The notes beneath the pieces are model-generated. The model searched no databases, had not been told where the DNA came from, and saw only the letters and a list, made by a program, of their open reading frames with translations. Made by a program: the position numbers and the translations under genes. This document shows, one piece after another, positions 37,303 to 47,737 of a DNA stretch of 64,000 bases. Positions within the stretch are counted from its first letter, which is position 1, and each line of letters starts with the position of its first letter. Source of the DNA: Pseudorasbora parva (lineage: Eukaryota; Chordata; Actinopteri; Cypriniformes; Gobionidae); the NCBI RefSeq assembly GCF_024679245.1, contig NC_090179.1, positions 4,262,820 through 4,326,819 of the forward strand, written 5' to 3'.

Positions 37303-39462
37303 CTGCTTCTTCTTCTTCTTCTTCTTCTTCTTCTTCTTCTTCTTCCGCCATAGGAGTCTCTGGCAGCCCATAGAACCGTATGGTAAAAAGTTGTGAAATT
37401 TGGCACACTCATAGAGGCCAGTCTGAGCTGTCACTATAGCAAATTTGGTGCCTCTAACTCAATCCCTCTAGCGCCACCACCTGTCCAAAGTTTCACTCAT
37501 ATTTATGCTTATAACTTTTGACCCCTAAGGGCTAGAAACAAAATTCTTTTTTCATCGGATTCCTTGGCTCAAGCCGATTCGATTTCACCCTATGATGTCA
37601 TTTTCCGGTATGCAAATTTTCCCGCCATTTTGAATTTTCTGAAAAACCTACTTTTTCGAACTCCTCCTAGGCCGTTGCTCCGATTTTCACGAAAATTGAA
37701 ACAGATCATCTTCAGAGCATGTTGACAAAAAGTTATGGAATTCAAGTTGATTCGTCCAATCGTTTTCAATAAACGCACAAACAAATTTTACGTGGAGGTT
37801 GCAAAAACACACTAAAGGCTATATCTCCGCAACGCTTTATCGTATTCAAACCAACCTTGGTACATGTCATCACAAGCATGACTTGAAGCAACATGCAGCG
37901 TTTCGGCGCAGCGCCACCTACTGGTCCGGAGATACGAAAAATGCCTATTTTGGCTTATAACTTCTGAACCGTTTATCCAAAAATCATAAAATTGGTCTCA
38001 TTAGATTCAGGGCGTCATGCCGAGTCGACTGATATCCAATTTTACCATGTCGGCCATTTTGGATGTCGGCCATTTTGAATTATGTGCAAAAATGCTGTAT
38101 TTTATGAACGCATGAACAGATTGTTATGAAACTTGGTATGGGTCATCACCACGATGCCCTGAAGTAGCCTGAGAAGTTTCGAAACAGCGCCACCTAGTGG
38201 AGAATTTTTTTTTTCAAACGCTTATAACTTTGGGTGTGGTTGACATATTTTGATGGGAGTGTGTTTTTTGGTCTCCTGAATCCTTGCCGACTCCAACGAT
38301 ACCAGACTTGCCAGGTTTCGGCATATGGTTTGCGCAGAGTTGTAATTTAGTGCTTAAAAAACATTTGCTGATATCTTCGAAACCGCTAGTCCGATCGAGA
38401 CGAAACCAGCCTCAGAAGTTCGGAAACATAGGTCGATAGCTATACGCTAATGCCCAAATCTCAAAATATTGATAGTAAGGGGTAGTAAAATCCAATCAAA
38501 GTCAGGTGTCAGTCCTTTTTTACGTGTTTTTTCATATAAATGTCTATAACTCCAAAACAAAATGAGATATTTTCACCAAACTTGACACACATATGTATGG
38601 GCTCACTATGAGGACACATAAAAAAATTGGTGGGATTGTGCCTCTTGGTGGCGCTATAATAAAACAAAACATGAAATTCCCATTGACTTCAATGCAGTAT
38701 TACGGTTTAAAATGCTAATGCTATAATTTAAGAATGCACTAGTGTATCATTACAAAACTCGGTATGTGTCTTCCGCTCTATGTCCCGAACATATTCAAAA
38801 AGTTTCGGGGCAGCGCCACCTTGTGGTCAAAAGTTGTAATAAAATGTACAAAAATGCTAATAACTTTTGATTAAATTAGCCTATTGTAATGAGACTGGTC
38901 ATAATACATTCATTGGCTCATGCCGAGAAGATAGATACCAATTTTGCCATATTTTGCAAACATATCTGTGCTCCATCTTGTTATTTGTTAAAAATCTACT
39001 TTTTCAAACTCATCCTAGACCGTTTGTCCGATTTTCACCAAAATTGATCCGTATCGTCTTCAGACCATGCTGACAAATACTTATGGATTTCGGATTGATA
39101 GACAAAACAGTTTTCATATACCACTGCAACAGAGTTGAGCCATGATGCAAAAATTACTCTTGAGGCTGTATCTCTGCAATGCTTTGACATATTGACACCA
39201 AACTTTGCATGTGTCATTGTCATCTCAATCTGACTAAACCACATCAGTTTCGTAACAGTGACACCTATTGGTCGAAAGTGATAAACCATTAAACCATTAT
39301 TATTGACTGTATTTAAAATTTGACTGCTATTTTGCCTAAAATCAACTTAATAGGTCCTTAATGGCTCATTGTTGCAGTTGGCTTGAGACTTCCAGCCATG
39401 CTGGCATGTCTTGTCTTCTTCTTTGCGCTTGGCCCCGATAATGGCTGCTTGCAGCTATATTT
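37303..39462 (+). repeat. Array-2 unit 14 (no module; last unit)
   Basis: It begins with CTG and 13 CTT repeats directly after unit 13's tail. It mixes 'caaccttggtac' (b) with 'ctactggtccgg' (a), and has a B-type 3' half. The array ends at the canonical GCAGCTATATTT tail, and unrelated sequence follows. Confidence 0.94.
37306..37344 (+). repeat. (CTT)13 microsatellite in unit 14
   Basis: Thirteen CTT repeats start 3 bp after the tail of the diverged unit 13. Confidence 0.97.
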
Positions 39463-40229
39463 TTATTTATTATTGTACTATATATTGTACTATTATTATT
39501 ATTTCTCTATTCTCTTTTTCAGTTGTCACTGACTGCTTGACAGGTTTGGTTTGATATGCAGTAAACTGTCTGATTAATTTTCTGGTTCTTTGAAATTTTA
39601 TCTTTAAAAAAAGGTAAGAAGATCAACTTTAAAGAGCTGAGATGGACTTGTAAATTAGTTTTCTGTTGGGTAAAAAGATTGCAGTAAGATTAAATCATCA
39701 GTAGGAAAAAGTAATTTCCTTCTGAGATCTGAACATAAACAAATGAAAGTGCCTCACTGAGTGTGAAAGATGAATCAGCTGCTCTACTTAAATTTGTCAA
39801 TTGAAGTTAATTGGGGTTTTATACAACAGTCCTGTTACAACCCCCATCATTCAAAAATGATTGACAATTAGTGTAGAGTTTGAATTGGTGGCATGGTTCT
39901 GTTTTGGGCAAGAATTCCCTGACTTTTCTCAGAAGTTCTTATGCAGCCTAGCATGGATAAGAGCAGGGAGAGCAGTAATAACCCCCTTATAGTAAACGGA
40001 ACAGAACCAACATAATCCATTGTGGATATCATTAATTTTATAATTTTGATAATTTGATGTACAATATAGGCATAATTCAAGAAACATGAGTCTGATTCGA
40101 AGAGGATTATCAGAAGGCCATGTCCTGACTGGATGACAGGAGGAGCTGGGGATGGAGGAGGGTAATTAGTTCCTGAGTTATGCGATAAAGTTGCTGATAA
40201 TACTGAATTAACCTTATGTATAAGGATGC
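39463..40229. other. No gene seen beside the array
   Basis: Sequence changes sharply after the last unit tail to low-complexity TATTATT and then apparently non-repetitive AT-rich DNA. A 167-codon reverse-strand ORF (39868-40371) overlaps the MITE at its 5' end and has no recognisable domain. I treat it as chance. Confidence 0.5.
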
Positions 40230-40434
40230 TTAGGGTGACCAAACGTCCTGTTTTCCTAGGACATGTCCTGTTTTCAAGTCCTGTCCTGGCCCTAATATAA
40301 CAATGTTCTATCCATACAGAGGGGGCATACTTTAAATGTATTGAAGTTAATAAGGAATCTTTGAGTATCATTTGAGTATCTCATTGCCGGGCTGAGTGTC
40401 CTAGTTTTCGGTAATCAAAATATGGTCACCCTAA
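40230..40434. mobile_element. MITE with TTAGGGTGACCA ends
   Basis: Perfect 12-bp terminal inverted repeats TTAGGGTGACCA and TGGTCACCCTAA bound about 205 bp. The inner sequence is rich in 'gtcctgttttc'-like repeats, as in a dispersed vertebrate/fish MITE type that I recall. I found no clear target duplication, so the superfamily is unassigned. Confidence 0.75.
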
Positions 40435-40435
40435 A

Positions 40436-40600
40436 GCCTAGTTCAGACTGCACGATTTAAACCCCGATTTTGAGTCGCAGAGGTTTTGTGAAATCGCCGA
40501 CAAATGCCCGAGATCATAGGCAAATTGGTGTTTGTGCACACTAGTGACAATCATGCAGTGTAAATGATCAAAGACGCGATCAAAAATAATCGAAGATGAG
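40436..40600 (+). mobile_element. Putative left terminal region of a PIF/Harbinger element
   Basis: 'gcctagttcagactgcacga' followed by CGATTT-rich sequence precedes the MADF gene. I recall this terminal sequence from a common fish DNA transposon. No inverted partner was found to the right, where a gypsy element truncates the Harbinger copy, so the boundary is unproven. Confidence 0.4.
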
Positions 40601-40723
40601 TCACCGACGCCCACAAGAAATTTGGGATGCTAAATATCTGGACCTGTCGGCGATTCAAACTCCTGCTGTGGACAGTGGGAGGTTCGGGGAGGAGTTATCA
40701 AATTAAAGACCACAATATCAGCA

Positions 40724-40904
40724 ATGACTTCGTTTCAGAAAAAGAGTTATTCTCATTCCATTTGGACACAAGAAATGGAACAAAAATTAGTCAAAATTTG
40801 GTGGGAGCACCCCTGTCTGTTTGACGTGTCCTCCAAGCTGGACCACAACCGAGTTGAAAAGGATCAAAGTTGGAGAGAAATTGCTAACTCCCTTCAACAG
40901 CCAG
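40724..40904 (+). CDS. MADF exon 1
   Basis: It begins ATGACTTCGTTTCAG and encodes 60 codons plus one base, with 'EMEQKLVKIWWEHPCLFD' and 'DQSWREIANSLQQP' typical of MADF/Myb-SANT-like domains. It ends CCAG before GTGAGC at 40905. The start codon is the first in frame, but an upstream start cannot be excluded. Confidence 0.7.
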
Positions 40905-41120
40905 GTGAGCAAATATAGTACATTTTCTATCACACTATGGGCTTCTTTCTCATATTTTGTCGTTAATAAAAAAAAGATATACTACATCAAGAAAACATAC
41001 TATATGTTATAGTGTTTTTGAACCATATAGTATAGTACAGTACATTGTAGTATACCTCAGTATTTACCATAGTGGAACAATTTACTATAGTTAATATTAC
41101 GGTAATATAAATTAACCAAG

Positions 41121-41222
41121 TATAGTAAATATATAATGCAAGGCAAGGCAAAGCAAGTTTATTTGTATAGCACATTTCATACCCAATGGCAATTCAAAGT
41201 GCTTTACATAGAAATTAATTAA
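41121..41222 (-). mobile_element. 3' tail of an L2-like LINE
   Basis: On the minus strand the stretch reads from CTTTGAATTGCCATTGGG through 'atgtgctatacaaataaac' to 'ttgccttgcattat'. I recognise it as a very common fish LINE 3' end. It may be the tail of the LINE whose reverse transcriptase lies at 45457-46890, split by the gypsy insertion. Confidence 0.65.
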
Positions 41223-41623
41223 AATAGTGGTAACAAATGCATGAGAAAAAAGAATGTGTACAAATTTTTTTTCTTTAACAAGCATAGTTAAAACAGTTGT
41301 AAAGATAATTAAAAAATGTTTTTTTTTAAATAGTCAGATCCACAATAGTAGTCTGATATAAAAATAAAACATCCTTCAGTTTACAGCCTACATACATGTA
41401 CCATCTTAATTAGAACACCTCTCATTCATTTCTTTCTCAAACACGTTCATAACATCCATTTTAATCACTATTCTCTGATTTTTTTACTCAGGAACCTTCT
41501 TGTTAAACCCATTTTCACTCATCATACCTTTCCACAGATGTCCACATACTCAACCTTATTGTCAAACTTACTATTTCCATCAAACCCAGTTTCACTTATC
41601 ATATTTAATTCAAATGAACATAT
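41223..41623. other. No gene seen; probable LINE 3' UTR or intron DNA
   Basis: AT-rich sequence between the LINE tail and the gypsy LTR. No ORF or motif is supported. Confidence 0.4.
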
Positions 41624-42029
41624 TGTCATGGTTCATGAATCCGCTGTCTCTCTCTAATCTTGTGTACTATCTGTGGGTGTGGTCACTGATCAGCGCTGAT
41701 CAGCACCGCCAGCTGGTTCTCATCAGTGTGTGTCTTTACATGTTCAGTAACCGGTGTCTCATGTTGTCAGATTGTTGTGGTTCCTGATGTGTGTTTCCTG
41801 CTCTGTTCCCTCGCTGTTTCTTGTCCCTAGAGTTGCTCATCATTCGTTGTGTGCTGTCGTCTGGTTGTTCCACTCAGCACCGGGATTCGAGCACTGTTCA
41901 CTGGATCACTCACAGGATTTTGGAGCACCTTCACCATGCTGTCCACTGAGGTTCCTGCATCCATCCCTGTCTACTTGTGACCATCTAAAGAGCGTTTTTG
42001 CAATTGCATCCAGAGTCTGTGTTGTTACA
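41624..42029 (+). repeat. Gypsy-1 5' LTR
   Basis: It starts TGTCATGGTTCATG and ends GTTGTTACA (TG...CA), immediately before 'gaacgatctgacc' and a gag-like ATG at 42049. This arrangement is typical of fish Ty3/gypsy elements as I recall them. No 3' LTR was found to confirm the ends. Confidence 0.6.
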
Positions 42030-42743
42030 GAACGATCTGACCATTGATGGATGCAACTAGCGCTACGAGTTGGGATGAGTTGGATCAACTAGAGGAAGGC
42101 ATCGCCAACATAGTTTGGGCGGTCCAAGCTCTTGTGGCGCAGGTGTCCAAGCTCACCCGCCAAGACTCCCACTGTGCCACCCACACCGCCCGTGCAGCCT
42201 ATTTCCATTGAGGCTGGTTCAACTCAGAGTTCACACTGAGACAAAAAACTTTTTCCTCATGCACTTTCCCCTGGCACCCGTTGTTCTGGGACATCCGTGG
42301 CTCACTCGGCATAATCCCAGGGTGGACTGGGGCCACAACACTGTGTCTGAATGGAGTAATGCATGTCATGAGTCTTGTTTATTGTCTGTTCCTGTGTCTG
42401 TGTTCCAGGAGGAGGCAGCGGATTTGTCTAACGTGCCCGTGGAGTACTAGGACCTGAGGAGAGTGTTCAGTAAGTATCGAGGTGCTTCTCTTCCTCCGCA
42501 CCATCCTTACGACTGTGCCATAGATTTAGTACCGGGTAAGTCTCCGCCTAAGGAAAGAAAGCTTCACTTTCTGTCCCAGAGAGAGAGGCTATGGAGAAAT
42601 ATATTTCTGAAAGGGTGATGAATGGAAGCCTGCGTTTAATACCCCTAGGGGGCACATTGAATACTTGGGCTTTCCAACTTCCCAGCGGTCTTCCAGGCAC
42701 TCGTCAATGACGTGCTGAGAGATATGGTCGACCAGTTCATATA
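42030..42743 (+). pseudogene. Gypsy-1 gag/protease/RT remnant (left of Tc1-A)
   Basis: The gag start at 42049 (MDATSATSWDELDQLEEGIA) soon loses frame. From about 42260 a protease-like segment reads 'VVLGHPWLTRHNPRVDWG' and continues to 'VFQEEAADLSNVPVEY'. Later fragments resemble the RT N-terminus ('[13 protein letters not shown]') and then '[16 protein letters not shown]'. Most of the RT fingers/palm is deleted and several frames are broken. A Tc1 element then interrupts the RT. Nonfunctional. Confidence 0.65.
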
Positions 42744-43036
42744 CAGTATTGTTCAAAATAATAGCAGTACAATGTGACTAACCAGAATAATCAAGGTTTT
42801 TAGTATATTTTTTATTGCTACGTGGCAAACAAGTTACCAGTAGGTTCAGTAGATTGTCAGAAAACAAACAAGACCCAGCATTCATGATATGCACGCTCTT
42901 AAGGCTGTGCAATTGCGCAATTAGTTGAAAGGGGTGTGTTCAAAAAAATAGCAGTGTCTACCTTTGACTGTACAAACTCAAAACTATTTTGTACAAACAT
43001 TTTTTCTGGGATTTAGCAATCCTGTGAATCACTATA

Positions 43037-44952
43037 CTAATATTTAGTTGTATGACCACAGTTTTTTAAAATTGCTTGACATCTGTGTGGCATGGAGTCA
43101 ACCAACTTGTGGCACCTCTCAGCTGTTATTCCACTCCATGATTCTTTAACAACATTCCACAATTCATTCACATTTCTTGGTTTTGCTTCAGAAACAGCAT
43201 TTTTGATATCGCCCCACAAGTTCTCAATTGGATTAAGGTCTGGAGATTGGGCTGGCCACTCCATAACATTAATTTTGTTGGCTTGGAACCAAGACTTTGC
43301 CCGTTTACTAGTGTGTTTTGGGTCATTGTCTTGTTGAAACAACCGTTTCAAGGGCATGTCCTCTTCAGCATAGGGCAACATGACCTCTTCAAGTATTTTA
43401 ACATATGCAATAGAGTGCGGATCGGGCCGCATTTTTCTGTCCGAGCCCGACCCGCGTCCGACAGAGCAGTAACCGAACCCGACCCGAGCCCGACAGGCAT
43501 TAAAATATTTATGTCCGAAGCCCGACCCGAGCCCGACAGTTAAAATCTATTTTTTCCCCTCATATACTAATGACACGTACGTTTGTTTGTGTGGAAAGCC
43601 CGCTTTTATTAAGCAACATAAGGAAGGCATTCTGAAATGTTTAACGTTACAGACGAGCGCATCAGCGCGCACACGGGGCATCAAACGTTACACAGAGCCC
43701 AATCAAATAGCCAACTGAAATTAAATGAACAAAGGTCTGCTAAAAATGGCCCAAGCTAACAGAATAAAACATTAACGTAACACAATTGAAATGCTTATTG
43801 AAATGAAAGTCATCTTACCAATTTTCTCAAACTGTATGGTTCCTAAACTGCAACATGGGATCTATTTACATAATCTATCCATCAAAGTTTAGGCTAATCG
43901 AGGTTTTATGTAGAAAAAGGATTGCATCAACTGTGGACGGCTTCAAGGCTATCCTGCTGCCAGCAGCGCTGAAGTTGCCCTCACTGGAATGACAAGGATG
44001 CCGCGGGCAATATGCACGCACGTGTTGCGCGTTGTTGTCACGGCGACATAAACAAATTTCCGCGTGCAGGAAGACGGATGTTAGGGTAATATTTTACATT
44101 TATTTTAATCACAAAAACAAACCATTGCATCAAGTTAAACAGGCCCATTGGCTACTTGCATAATAAGCAGTTTTAAATGTAAAAGGTTCAATGCCTTATC
44201 GCGCTGACGTGACCGAGCCCGACCCGAACCCGAACGTCATATCTAAATATCTGTCCGAACCCGGCCCGACCCGTCGGGTACCGTCGGAACCCGTCGGGCT
44301 CGGGTCGGGTATCCATCCTCTAATATGCAAACTGATCCATGATCCCTGGTATGCGATAAATAGGCCCAACACTGTAGTAGGAGAAACATGCCCATATCAT
44401 AATGCTTGCACCTCCATGCTTCACTGTCTTCACTGTGTACTGTGGCTTGAATTCAGAGTTTGGGGGTCGTCTCACAAACTGCCTCTGGCCCTTGGACCCA
44501 AAAAGAACATTTTTACTCTCATCAGTCCACAAAATGTTCCTCCATTTCTCTTAAGGCCAGTTGATGTGTTCTTTGGCAAATTGTAACCTCTTCTGCACAT
44601 GCCTTTTTTTTAACAGAGGGACTTTGCGGGGGATTCTTGAAAATAGATTAGCTTCACACAGACGTCTTCTAACTGTCACAGTACTTACAGGTAACTCCAG
44701 ACTGTCTTTGATCATCCTGGAGGTGATCATTGGCTGAGCCTTTGCCATTCTGGTTATTCTTCTATCCATTTTGATGGTTGTCTTCCGTTTTCTTCCACGT
44801 CTCTCTGGTTTTGCTCTCCATTTTTAGGCATTGGAGATCATTTTAGCTGAACAGCCTATCATTTTTTGCACCTCTTTATAGGTTTTCCCCTCTCTAATCA
44901 ACTTTTTAATCAAAGTACGCTGTTCTTCTGAACAATGTCTTGAACGACCCAT
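43037..44952 (-). pseudogene. Tc1-A transposase, broken by two stops and a hAT
   Basis: It begins MGRSRHCSEEQ (44952) with an HTH region. It continues with '[15 protein letters not shown]' and a GRKRK-like basic segment, the first catalytic Asp in 'WTDESKNVLF', the second in 'QQDNDPKHTS' and Glu in 'LNPIENLWG'. In-frame TAA codons occur at 44824-44826 and 44551-44553. The hAT at 43411-44322 splits the coding sequence before 'VKILEEVMLPYAEE'. Without the hAT the length is about 332 codons, as expected for Tc1 transposases. All three catalytic residues remain, but the gene cannot work. Confidence 0.9.
43411..44322. mobile_element. hAT-1: non-autonomous hAT inside Tc1-A
   Basis: Ends are TAGAGTGCGGAT and ATCCATCCTCTA (imperfect inverted repeat TAGAG...GAT), with an exact 8-bp target duplication ATATGCAA at 43403-43410 and 44323-44330. 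Eight bp is the hAT hallmark. Subterminal CCGACCCG/CGGGTCGG repeats crowd both ends. The interior (912 bp in all) has no transposase ORF. Confidence 0.92.
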
Positions 44953-45291
44953 TTTCCTCAGCTTTCAAATGCATGTTCAACAAGTGTTGGCTTCATCCTT
45001 AAATAGGGGCCACCTGATTCACACCTGTTTCTTCACAAAATTGATGACCTCAGTGATTGAATGCCACACTGCTATTTTTTTGAACACACCCCTTTCAACT
45101 AATTCAACTAATTGCCCAATTGCACAGCCTTAAGAGCGTGCATATCATGAATGCTGGGTCTCATTTGTTTTCTGAGAATCTACTGAACCTACTGGTAACT
45201 TGTTTGCCACGTAGCAATAAAAAAATATACGAAAAACCTTGATTATTCTGGTTAGTCACATTGTACTGCTATTATTTTGAACAATACTGTA

Positions 45292-45450
45292 TGTCTGCCT
45301 GGATGACATATTGATTTTTTTCATCTTCTCTCCAGGATCATGTTCAGCATGTCAGACGAGTGCTTCAGAGGTTGTTAGCGAATGGGCTTTTTGTCAAGGC
45401 GGAGAAATGCGTTTTTCATACACAGTCTGTTCCTTTCCTAGGGTACATCA
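45292..45450 (+). pseudogene. Gypsy-1 RT remnant (right of Tc1-A)
   Basis: It continues the RT after the Tc1 insertion with 'LDDILIF' (the YLDD catalytic box, with C in place of Y). In a shifted frame it resembles '[20 protein letters not shown]' and then 'FLGYIIC'. Similarity ends where the LINE sequence begins, at about 45450. There is no integrase or 3' LTR. Confidence 0.65.
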
Positions 45451-45456
45451 TCTGTT

Positions 45457-46890
45457 CAGGAAGCTGGTTCCAACTGCGGCTGGCATAATAGCTAAAAGCA
45501 GACTCTCCTTGCTTTGAGTTAACTCTTGGTATTTCTAACTGACTTGATCCTGCTGATCTGAGTGATCTGTTGGGTTTGTATTTAATCAGCATATCTGCAA
45601 TGTATTGAGGTCCTAGGTCATTGAGTGATTTATAAACAAGTAACAGTACTTTAAAATTGAACCTAGATGTAACTGGAAGCCAGTGTAAAGACCTTAGGAC
45701 TGGTGTGATATGGTCATATTTTCTGGTTCTGCTCAGAATCCTTGCCTGGAGACAAAACATCTAATTCTTGCAAAAAAAAATTAGATGATAGTATGCTGAT
45801 TTAGTTATTGCTTTGGCATGACTATTGAAACTTGGGTCTGACTCCAAAATCACACCAAGATTCCTGACTTGATCTTTTGTTATCAGACCTTTAGCCTCAT
45901 GATATGCGTTCACCTTGGGAGTTTCATCTTTGTTTCCATATGTAGTTATTTCAGTTTTGTCTTTGTTTAACTCAAGATAGTTTTGGCACATCCAGTTTTT
46001 AACTTCATCAATGCATTTGCACAGGGAGTCAATGGGGCTACAGTTATTAGGTGATAGTGCTAAGTAGATTTGAGTGTCGTCAGCATAGTCGTCAGGCTGT
46101 GGTAAGCCATTTTGTTCTTTTTTCATTATTTGGCTCAGTGCCAGCATATACAGGTTAAACAGGAGTGGTGCAAGAATTGACCCTTGTAGGACTCCGCATG
46201 TCATTGACGTCCACTCAGACTTATGGTCACCTATACTCACATAATAACCTCTCCCTTCTAAGTATGACCTGAACAATTTGAACCATTTCCCAGAAAGCTT
46301 CAAGCATAATAATTTATTCAGCTGATTGAAAACAACTTTTTGAATGATCTTGCCTATGAAGATTGGTCTGTAGTTGCTCAGTATGGAGTTATCCAGATTT
46401 CTCTTTTTCAGAAGAGGCTTAACTATTGCAGTTTTAAGGGAGTTTGGAAAAGTCCCATAAAGAAGTGAGGAGTTTACCACTTCTAGGAGATCTGCTTCTA
46501 AACAGTTAAATACACTTTTGAAAAAAGAAGTGCGGAGTGTGTTTTTTTTTTTTTAAAAGATGCTGTACCGTTTCTTCTAAAATTTTGCCGGCAATTGCTT
46601 CGAAATCTGACATAGTAATTTTCCGAGGTTTTGGTCTTATCTGACTGACCCCAGAGAAACTTGAGGATGTGCTGATAAACTTTCTGATATTATTGCTTTT
46701 CTCTGAGAAGTAGGAAGCAAACACAGCATTTACTGTCTGAGAGGCATTTCACTAGGAGTGTGACTCGGGGGGGTTTGTTAGTCTCTCGACAGTAGCCAAA
46801 AGCGTTTGCGTGTTGTTTATGTTTCTGTTTATAATATTTGAGAAGAAGGTCTGTCTAGCTTTGCCTAGTTCAACATTGAAAACATGAAGG
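45457..46890 (-). pseudogene. L2-like LINE ORF2 remnant (reverse transcriptase)
   Basis: Reading down the minus strand gives a pre-RT linker ('FASYFSEKSNNIRKF'), then RT with 'LLKKRNLDNSILSNYRPI', 'CGVLQGSILAPLLFNLYM' and the catalytic 'DYADDTQIYLALSPNN'. A C-terminal region follows with 'LHWLPVTSRFNFKVLLLVY' and '[18 protein letters not shown]'. The segment between 'NQLNKLL' and 'WFKLFRSYL', which normally carries the first catalytic Asp, is deleted, and frames are broken at 45760 and 46500. No endonuclease domain is visible. The clade (L2/CR1-like) is from memory of fish LINEs. Confidence 0.85.
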
Positions 46891-46895
46891 CTGTT

Positions 46896-47059
46896 AATTT
46901 ACTGTAGTATCTTTATTATAGAACGGTTTAAAAACACTATAGTATTTACTACAATAATAAGTAGTATACCACTATTTTTTTATGCCTTTATTTACAAATA
47001 TGTAAACATTTCATATTATGGAACGTTTAACTAAATAATTACTTATTTATTTTTTAGAG
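46896..47059. other. Intron remainder between LINE and MADF exon 2
   Basis: TA-rich sequence ('actatagtatttactac') resembles the TA-rich stretch at about 41000-41115 left of the LINE. This is as expected if one intron was split by the LINE/gypsy/Tc1 nest. The polypyrimidine tract 'ttatttattttttag' precedes exon 2. Confidence 0.5.
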
Positions 47060-47229
47060 TTGAGGAGGTGAAGATCAGGGCTTTATCCTTGAGAATACAG
47101 TTCTCCAGGTTAATTAAACCCAAACCTAGTGGGAGTGGGAACAAACCCCTGACACCTAGGCAACAGTGGCTTCTCAGGGTCATGGATTTTATGAAAAAAC
47201 ATATTGTTCACCATCCATGTGAAACCACT
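47060..47229 (+). CDS. MADF exon 2
   Basis: The acceptor AG is at 47058-47059 and the donor GTAAGT starts at 47230. Joining exon 1 (one spare base) to this exon restores the frame and gives '...QQPVEEVKIR'. It encodes the rest of the domain plus a SGSG motif and 'QWLLRVMDFMKKHIVHHP'. Length 170 nt returns the phase to 0. Confidence 0.72.
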
Positions 47230-47631
47230 GTAAGTTTACAAACACATTTAGCTGTATGTACAAATTGGAAAAAAATCTATTTTACTCAGTATATTTTGCA
47301 TACATCTTTATCTGTACTTTTCATCCATTACATAACAGTTTTATTGTGAGCAAAGCCTAAATAAATAAAAGTCAATGTGCCTAAAAATATATGTAAATGT
47401 GCAAAGTTCAGTACTAAATAATGCATACTCTACATGCATTTTTCATGAAATTATTACAAAAAAAAAACATGTGCTCTGACAGTTGAAAAAGTATTAAGTC
47501 CAAATATTATAACATTCATTACTAAAAATAAATGTATGAATATGAAAATGACAATGGAGAATGATTATAATTATTTTCTATTTTTACAGAACTGTAATTT
47601 TCACTGACACTACTGTTTACTTTTCTTCCAG

Positions 47632-47737
47632 CTTGATTTGTTATCCGGTGACCAGGATAACACAGAAGACCCTGACAACTATGAACTTGATGATAGAACA
47701 GAATCCCTCAATGAATTGCAGATACCACTGTCTAGAC
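47632..47737 (+). CDS. MADF exon 3, left part
   Basis: The acceptor TTCTTCCAG ends at 47631. Phase-0 reading gives an acidic linker beginning LDLLSGDQDNTEDPDNYELD. The exon is interrupted at 47738 by a hAT element with a GTCTAGAC target duplication. Confidence 0.65.

Larger units (their letters stand above)
8742..39462 (+). repeat. Tandem array 2: 14 head-to-tail units of about 2.1-2.4 kb
   Basis: Unit layout is: 0-4 copies of a 59-bp module, (ATT)n, CTG(CTT)n, CCGCCATAGGAGTC, about 2.0 kb of body, GCTTGGCCCC, GATAA, a TGGCTGC-TT-GCAGCTA hairpin, TATTT, next unit. Thirteen units are nearly identical by eye; unit 13 is diverged. Length differences come mostly from module number and CTT number. 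No ORF exceeds about 100 codons; the longest include lysine runs made by the antisense of CTT repeats and are not genes. Short inverted ends, a 5' microsatellite/tandem zone and a 3' hairpin suggest a non-autonomous rolling-circle (Helentron/HINE-like) element. That class assignment is inference; a satellite derived from some other transposon is the alternative. Confidence 0.97.
42744..45289 (-). mobile_element. Tc1-A: Tc1/mariner element with ~210-bp IR/DR ends, split by a hAT
   Basis: Both ends match perfectly over at least 45 bp, starting CAGTATTGTTCAAAATAATA, and the inverted similarity runs about 210 bp. Each end has an outer and an inner direct repeat (inner 'gttcaaaaaaatagcagtgt' at about 42938 and its inverse at about 45067), the IR/DR layout known from Sleeping Beauty-type Tc1 elements. 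The TA target duplication is at 42742-42743 and 45290-45291. Without the 912-bp hAT the element is about 1.63 kb, a normal Tc1 length. It lies in the RT of gypsy-1. Confidence 0.93.

Noticed and set aside
8742..39462. Ordinary TIR transposon bounded by GGGGCC and GGCCCC
   Set aside because: A conserved 26-28 bp tail with a hairpin follows the right-hand GGCCCC and no consistent target duplication is seen at unit junctions. The repeats are better read as subterminal.
8742..39462. Classical Helitron ends (5' TC, 3' CTRR)
   Set aside because: The 3' hairpin is followed by TATTT rather than CTRR, so a canonical Helitron does not fit. The Helentron-type hypothesis was kept instead.
39868..40371. 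167-codon reverse ORF beside the array
   Set aside because: It starts inside the TTAGGGTGACCA MITE, has no domain, and its composition is like non-coding DNA.
44191..44586. 131-codon forward ORF rich in EPDPNP-type repeats
   Set aside because: It spans the CCGACCCG subterminal repeats of hAT-1 and the antisense of the Tc1-A transposase.
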